Origin: Fasciola hepatica
Taxonomy: Eukaryota; Platyhelminthes; Trematoda; Plagiorchiida; Fasciolidae
Length of the DNA stretch: 64,000 nt
Direction: 5' to 3'
Assembly (NCBI GenBank): GCA_948099385.1
Contig: CANUEZ040000165.1
Coordinates: 4,476,501-4,540,500 of the forward strand
This document shows positions 1 to 10,006 of the stretch, one piece after another. How positions within the stretch are numbered: position 1 is the first letter of the stretch; each line of letters opens with the position of its first letter. A program made the translations under genes and the position numbers. The notes under the pieces are model-generated. The model ran no database searches. It was not told the DNA's origin and was given only the letters and a program-made list of their open reading frames with translations.

Positions 1-304
1 GCCAGAATAGAGTTGTACGTCTCATACGAAGCCCGTGGTTGGTTTGGAATCAGGGTTCAGCCATCTCCCCTAGACTAACTATCTGTCAGTCAACCCGGTG
101 GAGAGTGCCAGGCATTCGCTTTCGCCCTCTTGCTTTAGTGGAAACGCCTCCGCCACGAGAAGACAGTGAGTAGGACTTCCTCAGCAGAGGCTGTAGAAAA
201 CGCACGGTCATCTGAGAGCATTTCGAGAGGTGTTCAGGACGAGTAACCATTTCGGAGCCTGAAACAACCACTCTCGACCATACTGAGGCTTTTGGAGGCA
301 ACAA
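1..304 (-). repeat. Dispersed repeat R1, copy 1
   Basis: The reverse complement of this stretch aligns over most of its length with 24,760-25,080 on the plus strand. Shared blocks include CAGTATGGTCG, GAGGAAGTCCT, TCTTCTCGTGGCGGAGG, GTCTAGGGGAGATGGCT and AACCCTGATTCCAAA, in the same order. Both copies have open frames across part of the alignment, but the frames differ and neither looks like a known protein. It is a diverged interspersed repeat of unknown class, and the window edge cuts it. Confidence 0.6.
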
Positions 305-1009
305 GAGAATATGGCCTATTTCCCATCCACTTTCAATAATAATGGGAATTCGAAAACGTCCTTTATCAGTTTTTAGCTACAAAAAATCTATTGTCCTGAT
401 TACCTGTCACACTTTCGAGCGAATAACTTACTGAAAGTTCCTTCGTCTAAGCTCTATCGTCTCTTTGGACGAGTAATACGATGCAGTCTGGGTATTCTGC
501 GTCCGTTTGAATGAGATTAGGAAGTCGATACAACTTTCCGTCGACCAGTTTCATCAACCATCAAGATAAAATACTGCTCGGTTGGCTTGAGGTACTCTGT
601 TCGTGGGTGACTTGACTTCCCAGATTCAACTCAGTATGGCTGTGCAGCCAAAATATGACAGTGTGTATGCTCCAAAGAGATAATGGACAATATTAGTGAG
701 GAACTAACCACTGGAACAACGACGCACAATATGATCCCGATCAAGTGTGAAAACCACCATCGAAGTGCCTAGCGATACTATCTTGTTGTGAAAAGAAAAC
801 TACTAGTCACACCAAACACCACATTCGAAGCAGTTCGTTTCAATCAACCATTAACCCCGCACTTTCGTACTCAAGTTTTGGTTCCTACCTTGCAGCATCA
901 TCGAGTGGAGGGTAGAATGAATAGAAGCGAAAAAACCGGAAACAAAATTATGAGCGGGGATCGCGAAGACAAATAAAGAAACCGAATGCAACTACATCAC
1001 TGATCGCAA
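305..1009. other. No recognisable gene
   Basis: Only short frames without protein-like composition are seen here. I recognise no domain, repeat partner or RNA gene. Confidence 0.5.
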
Positions 1010-1745
1010 CATAGCCCTATCAATTAAGTTCACCAACCATCTCGTAGGTCGGTCTCATGGGCCCCAACCTGGAAGTCTCACACGTCCTACTTGACCAAGT
1101 CTAGTGGTCAAAAATTCCATACCCGTTTGCCATGCCATGGGCTGACTAGCTCGACATAACTACCTCGGTAAAGAGCGTACACCGAGGAAGTCTATTGGTG
1201 GGCATGCGTAACACATGTCCTAACCAAACTAACCTGTTTAAATTCAGTACTTGTTCCAGTGACCAACCGCTGGTTCCCAACACCCTATACCTAACCTCAG
1301 CATTGCTGATGACATGTTCCCACCATATTCGAGCAAAACTGCAGAGAAATCGGTGTTCAAACAACAACAGCCTTCTCCTATCTTTTACTCGGAGCCGTAC
1401 AAAAGGAATGATCCTATCGGCACGGTGTACACTCGACCCTTGATAGACAATAGGATTTTCCGTCAGAGCCAAAGATGAGAGACGTTAGTAGAAGCCAAAC
1501 GGGCCTTCTGTATATCCTATGACACTTCCATCCGATATCTGTTCACTTGGTGAAATGTAACTGCCCAGATAACTAAACTTATTTTATCCATTTAGGGCTT
1601 CCCTGCTAAGACAAGGTTTGGAATAGAGCCAACCCAGTTCTGAAATAACATTTTACACTTTGAAGGTGCAAAGCGCATTCCGAAAATTGCTACGCTGTTT
1701 TTAAATTTATCTAGTAAAGCTTTCAGTTTAACTTGATCTTCACAC
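1010..1745 (-). pseudogene. RTE-II reverse transcriptase, thumb and C-terminal part
   Basis: The minus strand reads FGMRFAPSKCKM near 1,650-1,690, then FEHRFLCSFARIWWEH, NAEVRYRVLG and WLGHVLRMP across 1,195-1,370, and a degenerate GWGP block near 1,060. These blocks are typical of the RT C-terminal region in trematode RTE-like elements and recur in the other copies in this window. The reading frame changes several times, so no functional product is expected. It is continuous in sense with the YADD segment at 2,457 onward, from which a later insertion separates it. Confidence 0.7.
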
Positions 1746-2456
1746 AGAATCATCATCATCATCATCGTACAGCGTTAAACAGTAGGGTGATCCCCACTGA
1801 CCACTGCCTTTATTACCATATTGCACGTTGAATTAGAAAAAATGAATATACAAGATGGACAGGGGGTGGACCTACACGGGTGGGAAAAGGAAAGAATGCC
1901 CTGGTAGCCAACACACGGAATACACAGTCTAACTGTACAAACGCACATCGATCAGTCATTCTGACTCAACAGAAAGTGACAACACGATCGCCACTGTTGG
2001 CGGTTCGCTGCCATATCCTTCAGTGTCTCCAGCCAACTGGTAGACAGATCTTTTGGACCCCAACCACGAAGACGTGAAGCGCCTACTTTTCCTAAGTCTG
2101 CTGTACATTTTCTCATTCCCCACTGCCACGTCATCTGTTGACCTCCACGTGGTCTTTTCCACTCCCTAGGAGGAACGGAGAATAGGACACGGTATGGTAG
2201 GCTTTTGTTTGACATATGTAACACGTGTCCCAACCAACGAAGTCTACTAATCTGGATACGCTGTGACAAAATGTTCTCCGAATTAGTACCCAATATTCGC
2301 TTTCTGACCTCAACGTTGCTTACTCGGCTATTCCACCCAATCCTAGTGATACTACATAAACATCGATGGTCGAAAACCTCAAGACGACGAATTTCTTCAG
2401 CACGCAGACTCCAAGTCTTGCAACCATACAACAAAACTGAACGCACTTCAGTGAAA
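1746..2456 (-). mobile_element. Nested RTE-I 3' fragment inside element A
   Basis: The element runs on the minus strand: RT C-terminal coding (RSVLLYGCKTW, RRLEVFDHRCLCSITRIGW, LRWLGHVLHMSN), a 3' UTR, and an (ATG)n tail seen as TCATCATCATC at its left end near 1,748. It is almost identical to the last 710 bases of the plus-strand copy ending at 8,557. Relative to that copy it lacks about 28 bases near its 5' end (around 2,446). It is 5' truncated, as expected for target-primed reverse transcription. I do not see a clear target duplication. Confidence 0.8.
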
Positions 2457-3290
2457 TAATAATATCGTCCGCGTATTCCCGGTCAGGCTGTTTACCGCCT
2501 CAGCAGGGATCGATGCCGCTATTCTCACACGAGGATAGGGCTATCTCAAGAGCCATTTCGATCATAAATTTGAAAATGAAGGGCGATAGACGGAAACCCC
2601 GACGAACACCAATTCTCGTAATGAAGTCGAGTGGAAGACCGCCTTAAGCACGAAGTCGTCTTCGGCTGTTCGTATATAACCACTGGAAAAGAGAAATAAG
2701 TGTCTCCGACACACTCTTCAATGAGAGGAAGCTCTAGAAAACTGTCCGGTCGATAAGTCATATTCCACTTCCAGCTCAAGAGTAACAGAGATTGTCCGCC
2801 TACTGAATGTGTGCCTGTGATGTAAAATTTAGCGAAGGGTTAAGATGTGGTCGATACAACCACGACCTGGTCTGAACCCGACTTGATTCTCACGAGTATA
2901 TCTGTCACGAGCGATGAATAATCGGTGAATAATAATGCCCGCGAGAGTTTTGGATGCGATACTTTTCAAGCTCATTCCTGTGGTTTTCACAGGAGAACCT
3001 GTCACCTTTCTTGTAGACTGACACAATCACCGATTCACATCATCCTCTAGGAATTTGCTCACCAAACCAAAGCTTCGCCTCCATGCTTGATAAACAACAG
3101 AGACAACCAATTCGGTCCAACATTATTGTATCATTTAAAATAAGGAACCTCCTGCATAGCCTCCATTTCTGATGGAGGAGTGTTATCTACCTGCTTCGTT
3201 TTTCTTGCAGGTATATTCTGCAGGTTCACTGTAGAAGTGGGTCAACTGAAGCGCCCCGAAAAACTGTCCAGTCCTTGAAACTCAATCAGT
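2457..3290 (-). pseudogene. RTE-II reverse transcriptase, fingers and palm
   Basis: On the minus strand, 2,829-3,026 encodes SIASKTLAGIIIHRL and ENQVGFRPGRGCIDHILTLR, the conserved N-terminal RT blocks. The catalytic YADD box is intact at 2,464-2,475, directly next to the nested insertion. Between them, 2,546-2,820 holds frameshifted palm sequence. The region from 3,030 to 3,290 is the degenerate start of the RT domain. Stops and shifts make this a relic. Confidence 0.7.
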
Positions 3291-3499
3291 GAGCTGTCGG
3301 ATTACTCGAATAACTCAATTAGGTCAGGCTTCCGTGAACCGGTACTTCAGATCAAACGGTAACGGTTGCAATTATTGCCAATAGACACATCCTACTCTAA
3401 ATTTCAGCGTTTCACAAATAATCACTGCTCATGGTCATTCCTTAAACTGCTAATCAGTAGGCGCCTCAGGGATTTGCGCACTTTATTGAATGTGGCATC

Positions 3500-4594
3500 C
3501 GGAAGGACGGATTTGCGAGCAAGTCCTCATTAAACTATTGACAGCGACCACTCGGGTCCTGAACATCCGGCTGCATCGATAACCATGTAAACAGCTTTGC
3601 ATAGAAAGCAGATCTTCGGGTATCGTCTAGAAGCAACTGCACAGAACGGGTGGCTTTTGCATTGGTGCAACCACGGACGAGTCATAAACACAGGCGAGCA
3701 TGCACCAAGGCGTGATCTGAGTCCACAGGTAAACACGAAAGTGAACGATAATATTCGGTTGATCCACGCCAGTGGTGACTAATCACAATATGGTCAATCT
3801 GAGTCCAACTTTGTGAAGATGTAGGATGACGCCATGTTAGTCTATGCCGTTTCTGACAGCAGAATTTCATACTCATTAGACACAATTTCTGGCCAGACCA
3901 CAGCCGGATGAGACGATCATCGTTGTCAAAGCGATCGGCTGGGATAGCAAACAAGCCTCCCATGTGCCTTTCAGAAGCCCCATAATAGGCAAATTGGGCG
4001 TTGAAATAAACAGTAATGACTACCACCCCTTTGAACGCACGCTTCGAAGCAGCTAACACAGTTCTCGATAGAACCCATTCTTAGTCTCAGAGAAACTACG
4101 GTCAGTGAGTGCATGCACAGACACGACGAACAAGTACTACGTCCCAAGTTGTTGTTGTTGACACAAATCGAACGGTCCAACCGAATTGCACACAAGCGAC
4201 TGTTGACTGAAATCCAGTCTAGTAGCGCACGCTCAGCTCTCTTGCATAAAGCCATTCCGACGTCAGCCTGATAACAAGCACTAGACAGCGGATCACCTGA
4301 CACGCGAAGAGTAAAGTGAGGTACCAAGGTTGTTTCCGGGTTTCGAAGTGTGGTCACAGATTTGGGGTCTTGTATGGGCGTTCCGGAGACACAACATACA
4401 TCTATTTTGAAAGTTTCAAGTATTCTAGCGGAGGCGGCCTGTTGCCTTATCTGACAGTGTGCGAACGTTGAAGACAGCCAAGTGAAATGACCATGCAGAC
4501 TTGAAAAGTGCGTTTGATTTAATTCATACCCCTCAGTTACTGTTTTCTTCAGAACCGCTACAGCGCGTGGCGTTTCGCATCTATCATAAATCAA
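3500..4594 (-). pseudogene. RTE-II APE-like endonuclease relic
   Basis: The minus strand shows FKIDVCCVSGTPIQD near 4,380-4,410, where the family has a S-E-T-R-I-Q motif: the catalytic Glu is lost. RALLDWISVNSRLCAIRL follows at about 4,190-4,250. Nearer the C-terminus it reads YFNAQFAYYG in place of the G-D-F-N-A block (Asp lost), then TQIDHIVISHHWRGS and DSDHALVHARL at 3,690-3,830, which keep the terminal Asp-His pair. A frame change lies near 4,000. It would have nicked target DNA during retrotransposition. It is not functional now. Confidence 0.7.
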
Positions 4595-5265
4595 AGGAGA
4601 AAAAGTTGGTAAGGCTCTTTACAGGAAAGATATTGCAGGTTTCTGGGCAAATCGTACTTTGCGGATGCCCGCACTGCAGAAGGGGTATTTCTTTGGGAGC
4701 CCTAAACGGAGCGTTTGGCTTAAAAGTCTGATCTACAGGGCAATGGGGCTTTAATCTAGCAAGGGAAAGTGACCGAAGAACCCGTGAAGAAACTTCTTCT
4801 GGTCCGTCATGTGAGACATAACTTTTGCAAGCGTTTTGTCTTGCTTGCGATGGCGCTCCGTCATCGATCCGCTTTTCGAATTTAGGCCTAGGCCCCATGC
4901 ACCCAATGGAGCAAGCGGAACTTGGACGGGTAAGCATCATTTAGACCGGGGGCTGCCCAGCTTAGGCCGGCGATAGCTGCCCAGTGAAACACTATGACTT
5001 CTCCCATCATCGAGAGAAACCCCAGGTACTCCGCTCCTACGTCCATCTAGTAGAGGTTTTTGACCGATAAACTGCTTCTCTCCGTGTTTATTCGCTTCGC
5101 GGATAGACCCGGGTGTTACCCAAAAACTGATGCGAGAGACTGGACTCCTTCCGAAGTTTCAAGCATGACTGCATCTTCGGCTTGAAAAAACTCTCCTGCG
5201 CACCTCTTTGGATCTCAGAGGCCCTCACGCCACGCCAAGTTGCACTCCCCTCCCATCGATTTCAC
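4595..5265 (-). other. 5' leader of RTE-II element A
   Basis: The reverse complement matches 48,786-49,620 in blocks: SSACSIGCMG against SACSTGCMG, the AGCGGATCGAT stretch, the stretch around ACTAGATGGACGTAGGAG, and the opening resembling GATGGCTTGCG near 5,225. It is a non-coding or poorly coding leader. The outer end near 5,265 is diverged, so the boundary is approximate. Confidence 0.55.
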
Positions 5266-5389
5266 AGAGGATACCAGATCGAGAATTCCACAGGAAGATC
5301 TATGTTTAACGTTTCCCTTTGGATGCCCGTAGAAAAAGCTAAGTCTCATTAGGAGTAAATATTTGGTAACTCACATTTTCTCAAGCCTC

Positions 5390-6526
5390 ATCAGCCTCTG
5401 AATCTCGGTTCCTTCAACGTGCATACCTTCATGAAGGCCGGTCAGCAGGCGTGCCTAGCCCTCACAATGAACTCTCTGAAGATTGATGTCTGCTGCTTAA
5501 GGATTCGAGTAGTGTAATTCAACTAACTGCTCCTGGTATCTCATCGAGGTATTTTTGCCCACCTCAGGAGACGAAGCAGCTAGAGCTGTGGGTCAACGTG
5601 GTGTAGGAATAGTCTTGACTGACAAGGCTGAGGCTGCTCTTTTAGACTGGATTCCGGTTAACAGTCGTTTATGTGCTGTGAGACTCCAAGGGTCAGTCGG
5701 CGTTCGAAAGGATAGTTGTGTCAAGCGCAGTTTGTTTGTAACCTCGACGTACGCCCTAACGGACTGCAGCTCAGAATTGCAGAAAGATGAGTTCTATGAT
5801 GCCCTCGCCACTCTCGTTCGAAGCAATAGAGGTTCTGACATTGTAGTACTAGCTGGTGACTTCAATGCACAAGTTGGCAAACTGAGTGTGTCAGAACCTT
5901 GTTTAGGTGGCCGTTGTGCTTTATTCGCTGAACGTACAGATAACGGGGATAGAATACTCCGCTTTTGTGCAGACAATCGATTGTTCTTGTCTAGCACTAA
6001 TTTCCGACACAGCTGGCGTAGCACAGCGAGACGGCACCCTGACTCTACAGAAATTTTGATTCAGATTGATCATATCGCCGTAAGCTACTGGTGGTGCAGT
6101 TCTGTTCAGAACTGTAGATCTTACTGGTCCACGTACGTAGAGTCGGACCATGCATTAGTTTTAGTGCGATTATCTCTCCAGCTCCATGGTCATCAACACA
6201 AACCGGAAACCGGATTAGCCGTGCAACGTTTGTGTGATCCAGAAGTTTGCATCCGTTACGAGCAGAAGTTAGCACATGAGATAGGATCTACGACGAACAG
6301 TAATGTAGATGAGCATTGGGCTCATATCAAACGGACGATGCACGTTGCATCAGGCTTCGCCTGTGGTCCTAGATCCGATGTCTGTCATAGACGCTGGATC
6401 TCGCAAGAGTCGCTGAATATGATGGAACAAAAGCATCGCCTCTCGAACTGTAAGGAGATGAATAAGATGCGGAGGAAGTTACGCAAGGCGTTAAGAATGA
6501 TCGCGAAAATGGATGAGTCAAGGTAG
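5390..6526 (+). pseudogene. RTE-I endonuclease and linker
   Basis: The segment starts LNLGSFNVHTF near 5,397 and is open from 5,555 to 6,526 after a frame change. It shows ALLDWIPVNSRLCAVRLQG, SLFVTSTYALTDCSS, VVLAGDFNAQVG (the DFN Asp-Asn pair is kept), IQIDHIAVSYWW and ESDHALVLVRL, the APE-type endonuclease order. Compared with copy H (62,131-62,165), 16 bases are missing at about 5,497, which removes the S-E-T-R-I-Q motif and its catalytic Glu. A 1-bp deletion at TATTTTTGCC (about 5,552) is shared with copy H but not with copy G. The C-terminal 100 residues are a basic linker before RT. Confidence 0.8.
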
Positions 6527-6586
6527 CCGAAGGAATGGAAATAGTAGCTGCTTCAGGTAACAGTCAAAGACTGTTCAAACTTATTC

Positions 6587-7495
6587 GTGACACCGGTGGA
6601 CGAAGCACCCAGGTTAGTGAAACGATTTGCGGTAGAAATAGAGAACCCATCCAAGGCAAACAGCAAAGGCTTGACCGTTGGGCCGAGTACTTCAAGTAAT
6701 AGCTGGCCGCATGCTAGTATAGTTACTCCTGTGTCAACAACTGCGACTCCTTGGGTGGTATCACTTATACCCCGATCGGAAGTAGAAGTGGAGTCATGCA
6801 TTCGATTACAAAGCGGGGGAAAGCGGCAGGTCCCGACAAACTTCCCCCAGTTCTTTTCAAACTGGGTGGTGAGGCGTTGATAAAATCACTTACCGTCTTG
6901 CTCCGTGACATTTGGAACGAGGAGCGTATTCCGTTAATATGGAGTGAGTCATTGATTGTTCCCATCTTCAGTAAGAGAGTACGCAATGACTGTAGTAATC
7001 ATCGTGGGATTAGTTTAATTCTGATAGTCACCAAAGTATTAGCCTCGATCCTACTGCACCGTCTTACGTCCCCCGGCGAGAGGAATGCCCGCGAACAGTA
7101 GGCTGGATTCTGCCCAGGTCGAGGATGTATCGACCAAATTTTTACTCTTCGCCGACTACTTGAAACACGTCACACGCACCGTCGACCGACAATAATGATT
7201 TTCTTAGACTTGAAAGGTGCCTTCGACTCAGTTGATCGAACAGTGCTTTTCAGTGCTCTTCAACGAAAAATGTGTGCCCCAGAAGTTCGTGGACCTACTG
7301 AGATCATTGTATTCTCATACTTCTGGCCGCGTAAGAGTTTACGGTGAACTATCCGGTCGGTTCAAAACGACCAGTGGTGTTCTACAAGGATGTCCCATGT
7401 CTCCATTCCTGTTCAACTTCGTCATGGACGAAATACTGGAGAGTGCGCTGCAAAATCTTCAGGATGTAGGCGTCGAACTAGGAAATCATGAATAG
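6587..7495 (+). pseudogene. RTE-I reverse transcriptase, N-terminal and palm blocks
   Basis: Successive frames give GKAAGPDKLPPVLFKLGG (6,810-6,870), SESLIVPIFSK, NHRGISLILIVTKVLAS, FCPGRGCIDQIF (stop and shift near 7,100), FLDLKGAFDSVDRTV, then after the A5 run at 7,266-7,270 the +1 frame KCVPQKFVDLLRSLYSH, GELSGRFKTTSGVLQGCPMS and FVMDEILES. The frameshift at CGAAAAATG is identical in copies F and H. The frame ends with a TAG after LGNHE at 7,493-7,495. This order matches RTE-like RT, but no single product can be made. Confidence 0.8.
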
Positions 7496-8356
7496 CTATA
7501 TGGCCTAGATTACGCGAACGATGTTGTCTGTTTGTTCGAACCCACGGAGCATACTCAACGTGCACTAGATAGACTTGGGAGAGCTGTAGCTCTATTATGC
7601 ATGCACTTTGCACCTTCAAAGTGTAAAGTGATGTTACAAGACTGGACGTCAACGATCCCGAACTTGATGCTCGATGGGGAGGTGCTGGCAGTTATCGACT
7701 ACTTCACCTACCTCGGCAGCAGCGTGACGACGGATGAGAGCACTGTAGTAGAGGTGAGTACGCGGATATCCAAGGCTCGAGCGGCGTACACTCGACTGAA
7801 AGACTTGTAGCGCCGACCTGATATTTCACTGAAGTTGAAAGGTCGTGTATACTGTGCTGCAGTGCGTTCAGTTTTGTTGTATGGTTGCAAGACTTGGAGT
7901 CTGCGTGCTGAAGATATTCGTCGTCTTGAGGTTTTCGACCACCGATGTTTATGTAGTATCACTAGGATTGGGTGGAATAGCCAAGTGAGCAATGCTGAGG
8001 TCAGAAATCGAGTATTGGGTACTAATTCGGAGAACATTTTGTCACAGCGTATCCAGATTAGTAGACTTCGTTGGTTGGGACACGTGTTACATATGTCAAA
8101 CAAAAGCCTACCATACCGTGTCCTATTCTCCGTTCCTCCTAGGGAGTGGAAAAGACCACGTGGAGGTCAACAGATGACGTGGCAGTGGGGAATGAGAAAA
8201 TGTACAGCAGACTTAGGAAAAGTAGGCGCTTCACGTCTTCGTGGTTGGGGTCCAAAAGATCTGTCTACCAGTTGGCTGGAGACACTGAAGGATATGGCAG
8301 CGAACCGCCAACAGTGGCGATCGTGTTGTCACTTTCTGTTGAGTCAGAATGACTGA
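7496..8356 (+). pseudogene. RTE-I RT catalytic box to C-terminus
   Basis: After the TAG the frame continues YGLDYANDVVCLF: the catalytic box is Y-A-N-D, with AAC (Asn) at 7,517-7,519 where the family has Asp. Then MHFAPSKCKVMLQDW, FTYLGSSVTTDES and ARAAYTRLKDL, ended by TAG at 7,808-7,810. It resumes with LKGRVYCAAVRSVLLYGCK, RRLEVFDHRCLCSITRIGW, LRWLGHVLHMSN, and a terminal GWGPKDLSTSWLETL block to the stop at 8,354. Copies F and G share the two TAG codons and the Asn. Confidence 0.8.
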
Positions 8357-8540
8357 TCGATGTGCGTTTGTACAGTTAGACTGTGTATTCCGTGTGTTGG
8401 CTACCAGGGCATTCTTTCCTTTTCCCACCCGTGTAGGTCCACCCCCTGTCCATCTTGTATATTCATTTTTTCTAATTCAACGTGCAACATGGTGAGAAAG
8501 GCAGTGGTCAGTGGGGCTTGCCCTACTATTTAACGCTGTA

Positions 8541-8556
8541 CGATGATGATGATGAT
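8541..8556 (+). repeat. (ATG)n tail of RTE-I element B
   Basis: A short run of ATG/GAT trinucleotides follows TTTAACGCTGTACG, which is the conserved 3' terminus of every RTE-I copy in the window. RTE-clade elements typically end in such short tandem repeats rather than poly(A). Confidence 0.85.
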
Positions 8557-8741
8557 TTGATACCGAGCCATCTGGGTTTATTAGTTCAAAGCAAAACATT
8601 TACGCAGAAAATATTCAGTGAATGTAGTCGATTTCACGAGCGGAACTGTAACTTTTCAGTTTGTTCCCCGCGCTATTGATCAATTATTCTTTGACTCTGG
8701 TATGTTGTCAATGAACGCCCCACTCACGATTCTTCGAATCA

Positions 8742-9225
8742 GGACCTACCCAAGCAGCACCTTCAACGCGCTCCCAGTTGGGCGCGCATTGGGCTATAAC
8801 ATTAGAAACGCTGAGCAGCGCTACCTGCACCTAATCGGGAGCGCATTGGGCCAGCCTAACGTTGAAAAAATCGCTGGAAATAGGTATTTCTTCTTATCCT
8901 AGTCCATCTTAACTGCCTGTTTCTTAGTCTATTTGCCCATTACCAATTCTTTCGGTCGAAACTACTAACTTACCACTGATAAAAAACTTTGTTTTTGAAG
9001 CTCAGATAGTTCTTTATAAAAATGGTTTATTGAAAACTTGCAATACAAAATATGCTGTCTTTGTACCGCAGATATAGTTTAATAAACATTCTGGTACTTT
9101 TACCAGTATATTTCTCGTAAAATTTCACGAACTTCTGTGCAATCTTTCAAGGCACATGTTATGATTCGTTTTAGCCCAACGTTGGTCCAACAGCGTTGGG
9201 TATTGTGCTGCTTGCGTATGCCCTA
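8742..9225. repeat. Possible diverged inverted repeat pair
   Basis: AAGCAGCAC at 8,751 followed by AACGC and TTGGGC-type blocks reappears in reverse complement at 9,158-9,220, spaced about 400 bases apart. A third, direct half-copy of the GCATTGGGC block lies near 8,845. Identity is modest. This could be the ends of an old MITE or a short tandem repeat. I see no open frame between the arms that looks like a protein. Confidence 0.3.
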
Positions 9226-10000
9226 GAGGATGGCCTTCGTTTTTGTGACTGATTATGGACAAGCTAGTTTTCCGACCGAGGCATGGTGCGCGTAAATGCA
9301 GTACGCACGCGTTCGATCGGCGTGACAAACAGAGAGGAAATAACTCATGAGCCGGATATGAGTGTGTGAACGGACTTCAACACTTCTATAAATCAAAAGT
9401 AAGTATGGTGTTTTTTGACCCGCTTTACATAAGCACTAACCGAGCGGATACCACCACATCGGTGTAACGTTATTCGCTGACAGCGTCTGTAGGATTGATC
9501 GAAACGATCGTGTGTTCCGTGCATCTCGTCGGATCGACTGTGGACACCGAAAGAAACCAAACGACCCAACACCAAAAGGATAGTTCACTTTTACTCACTA
9601 AAAGATAAGCCAGCTCCACGAATATCGCGTATCATAGCTGACCATGCGCGGCAACTGGAAGCGATTTCGGCGCGGATCGTGATCCAGTTTTTTCGTCTAT
9701 TAGCGGGCGCAATAGACAATTCAAGTCAACTGATCGTTTTATATACCGAGAGGTGAATATTCAGCAGCTACACAGCCATTAAATACAGGCACAATTACAG
9801 AAAAATACATGGAAAAGTAGAGAAATATCCAATTCAATCGGTTACTAAGTTCGTTTATAACAATGTCAGGGTTGGTAAGGGATAGGGCGAGTTAGGGAAC
9901 CGTTGGTTATTTGTAAATAGCACGAGCAAACAAGTGTTTGTAGCTGGACCTTGTGAAGGATGCAGAAACACATTTATTAAGATCCGTATAAACAGGATGT
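9226..10000. other. No recognisable gene
   Basis: Short shadow frames only, with no domain, SINE head or repeat partner that I recognise. Confidence 0.5.
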
Positions 10001-10006
10001 GGTCGG

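Larger units (their letters stand above)
1010..5265 (-). mobile_element. RTE-II element A, near full length, interrupted and decayed
   Basis: Reading the minus strand from about 5,265 down to 1,010 gives, in order, a 5' leader, an APE-type endonuclease, a linker, a reverse transcriptase with a YADD box, and the C-terminal RT region. This is the layout of RTE-like non-LTR retrotransposons. The leader matches the leader of the plus-strand copy beginning near 48,786, for example the SACS-GCMG translation and the stretch resembling GAGACTGCACCTTGG. Frameshifts and stops break every module. An unrelated RTE-I fragment (1,746-2,456) is inserted immediately beside the YADD codons. No (ATG)n tail is visible at the 3' end near 1,010, so that boundary is approximate. 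Confidence 0.7.
5366..8557 (+). mobile_element. RTE-I element B, near full length
   Basis: The element is about 3.2 kb in the order endonuclease, linker, RT, C-terminal region, short 3' UTR, (ATG)n tail at 8,541-8,556. It starts near the GGTAACTCACATTTTC block also found at 62,000, so most of the leader carried by copy H (61,385 on) is missing. The 3' 710 bases are the near-identical inverted partner of 1,746-2,456. A 16-bp deletion, a 1-bp deletion, an A-run insertion and several stops break the frame. Confidence 0.85.
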
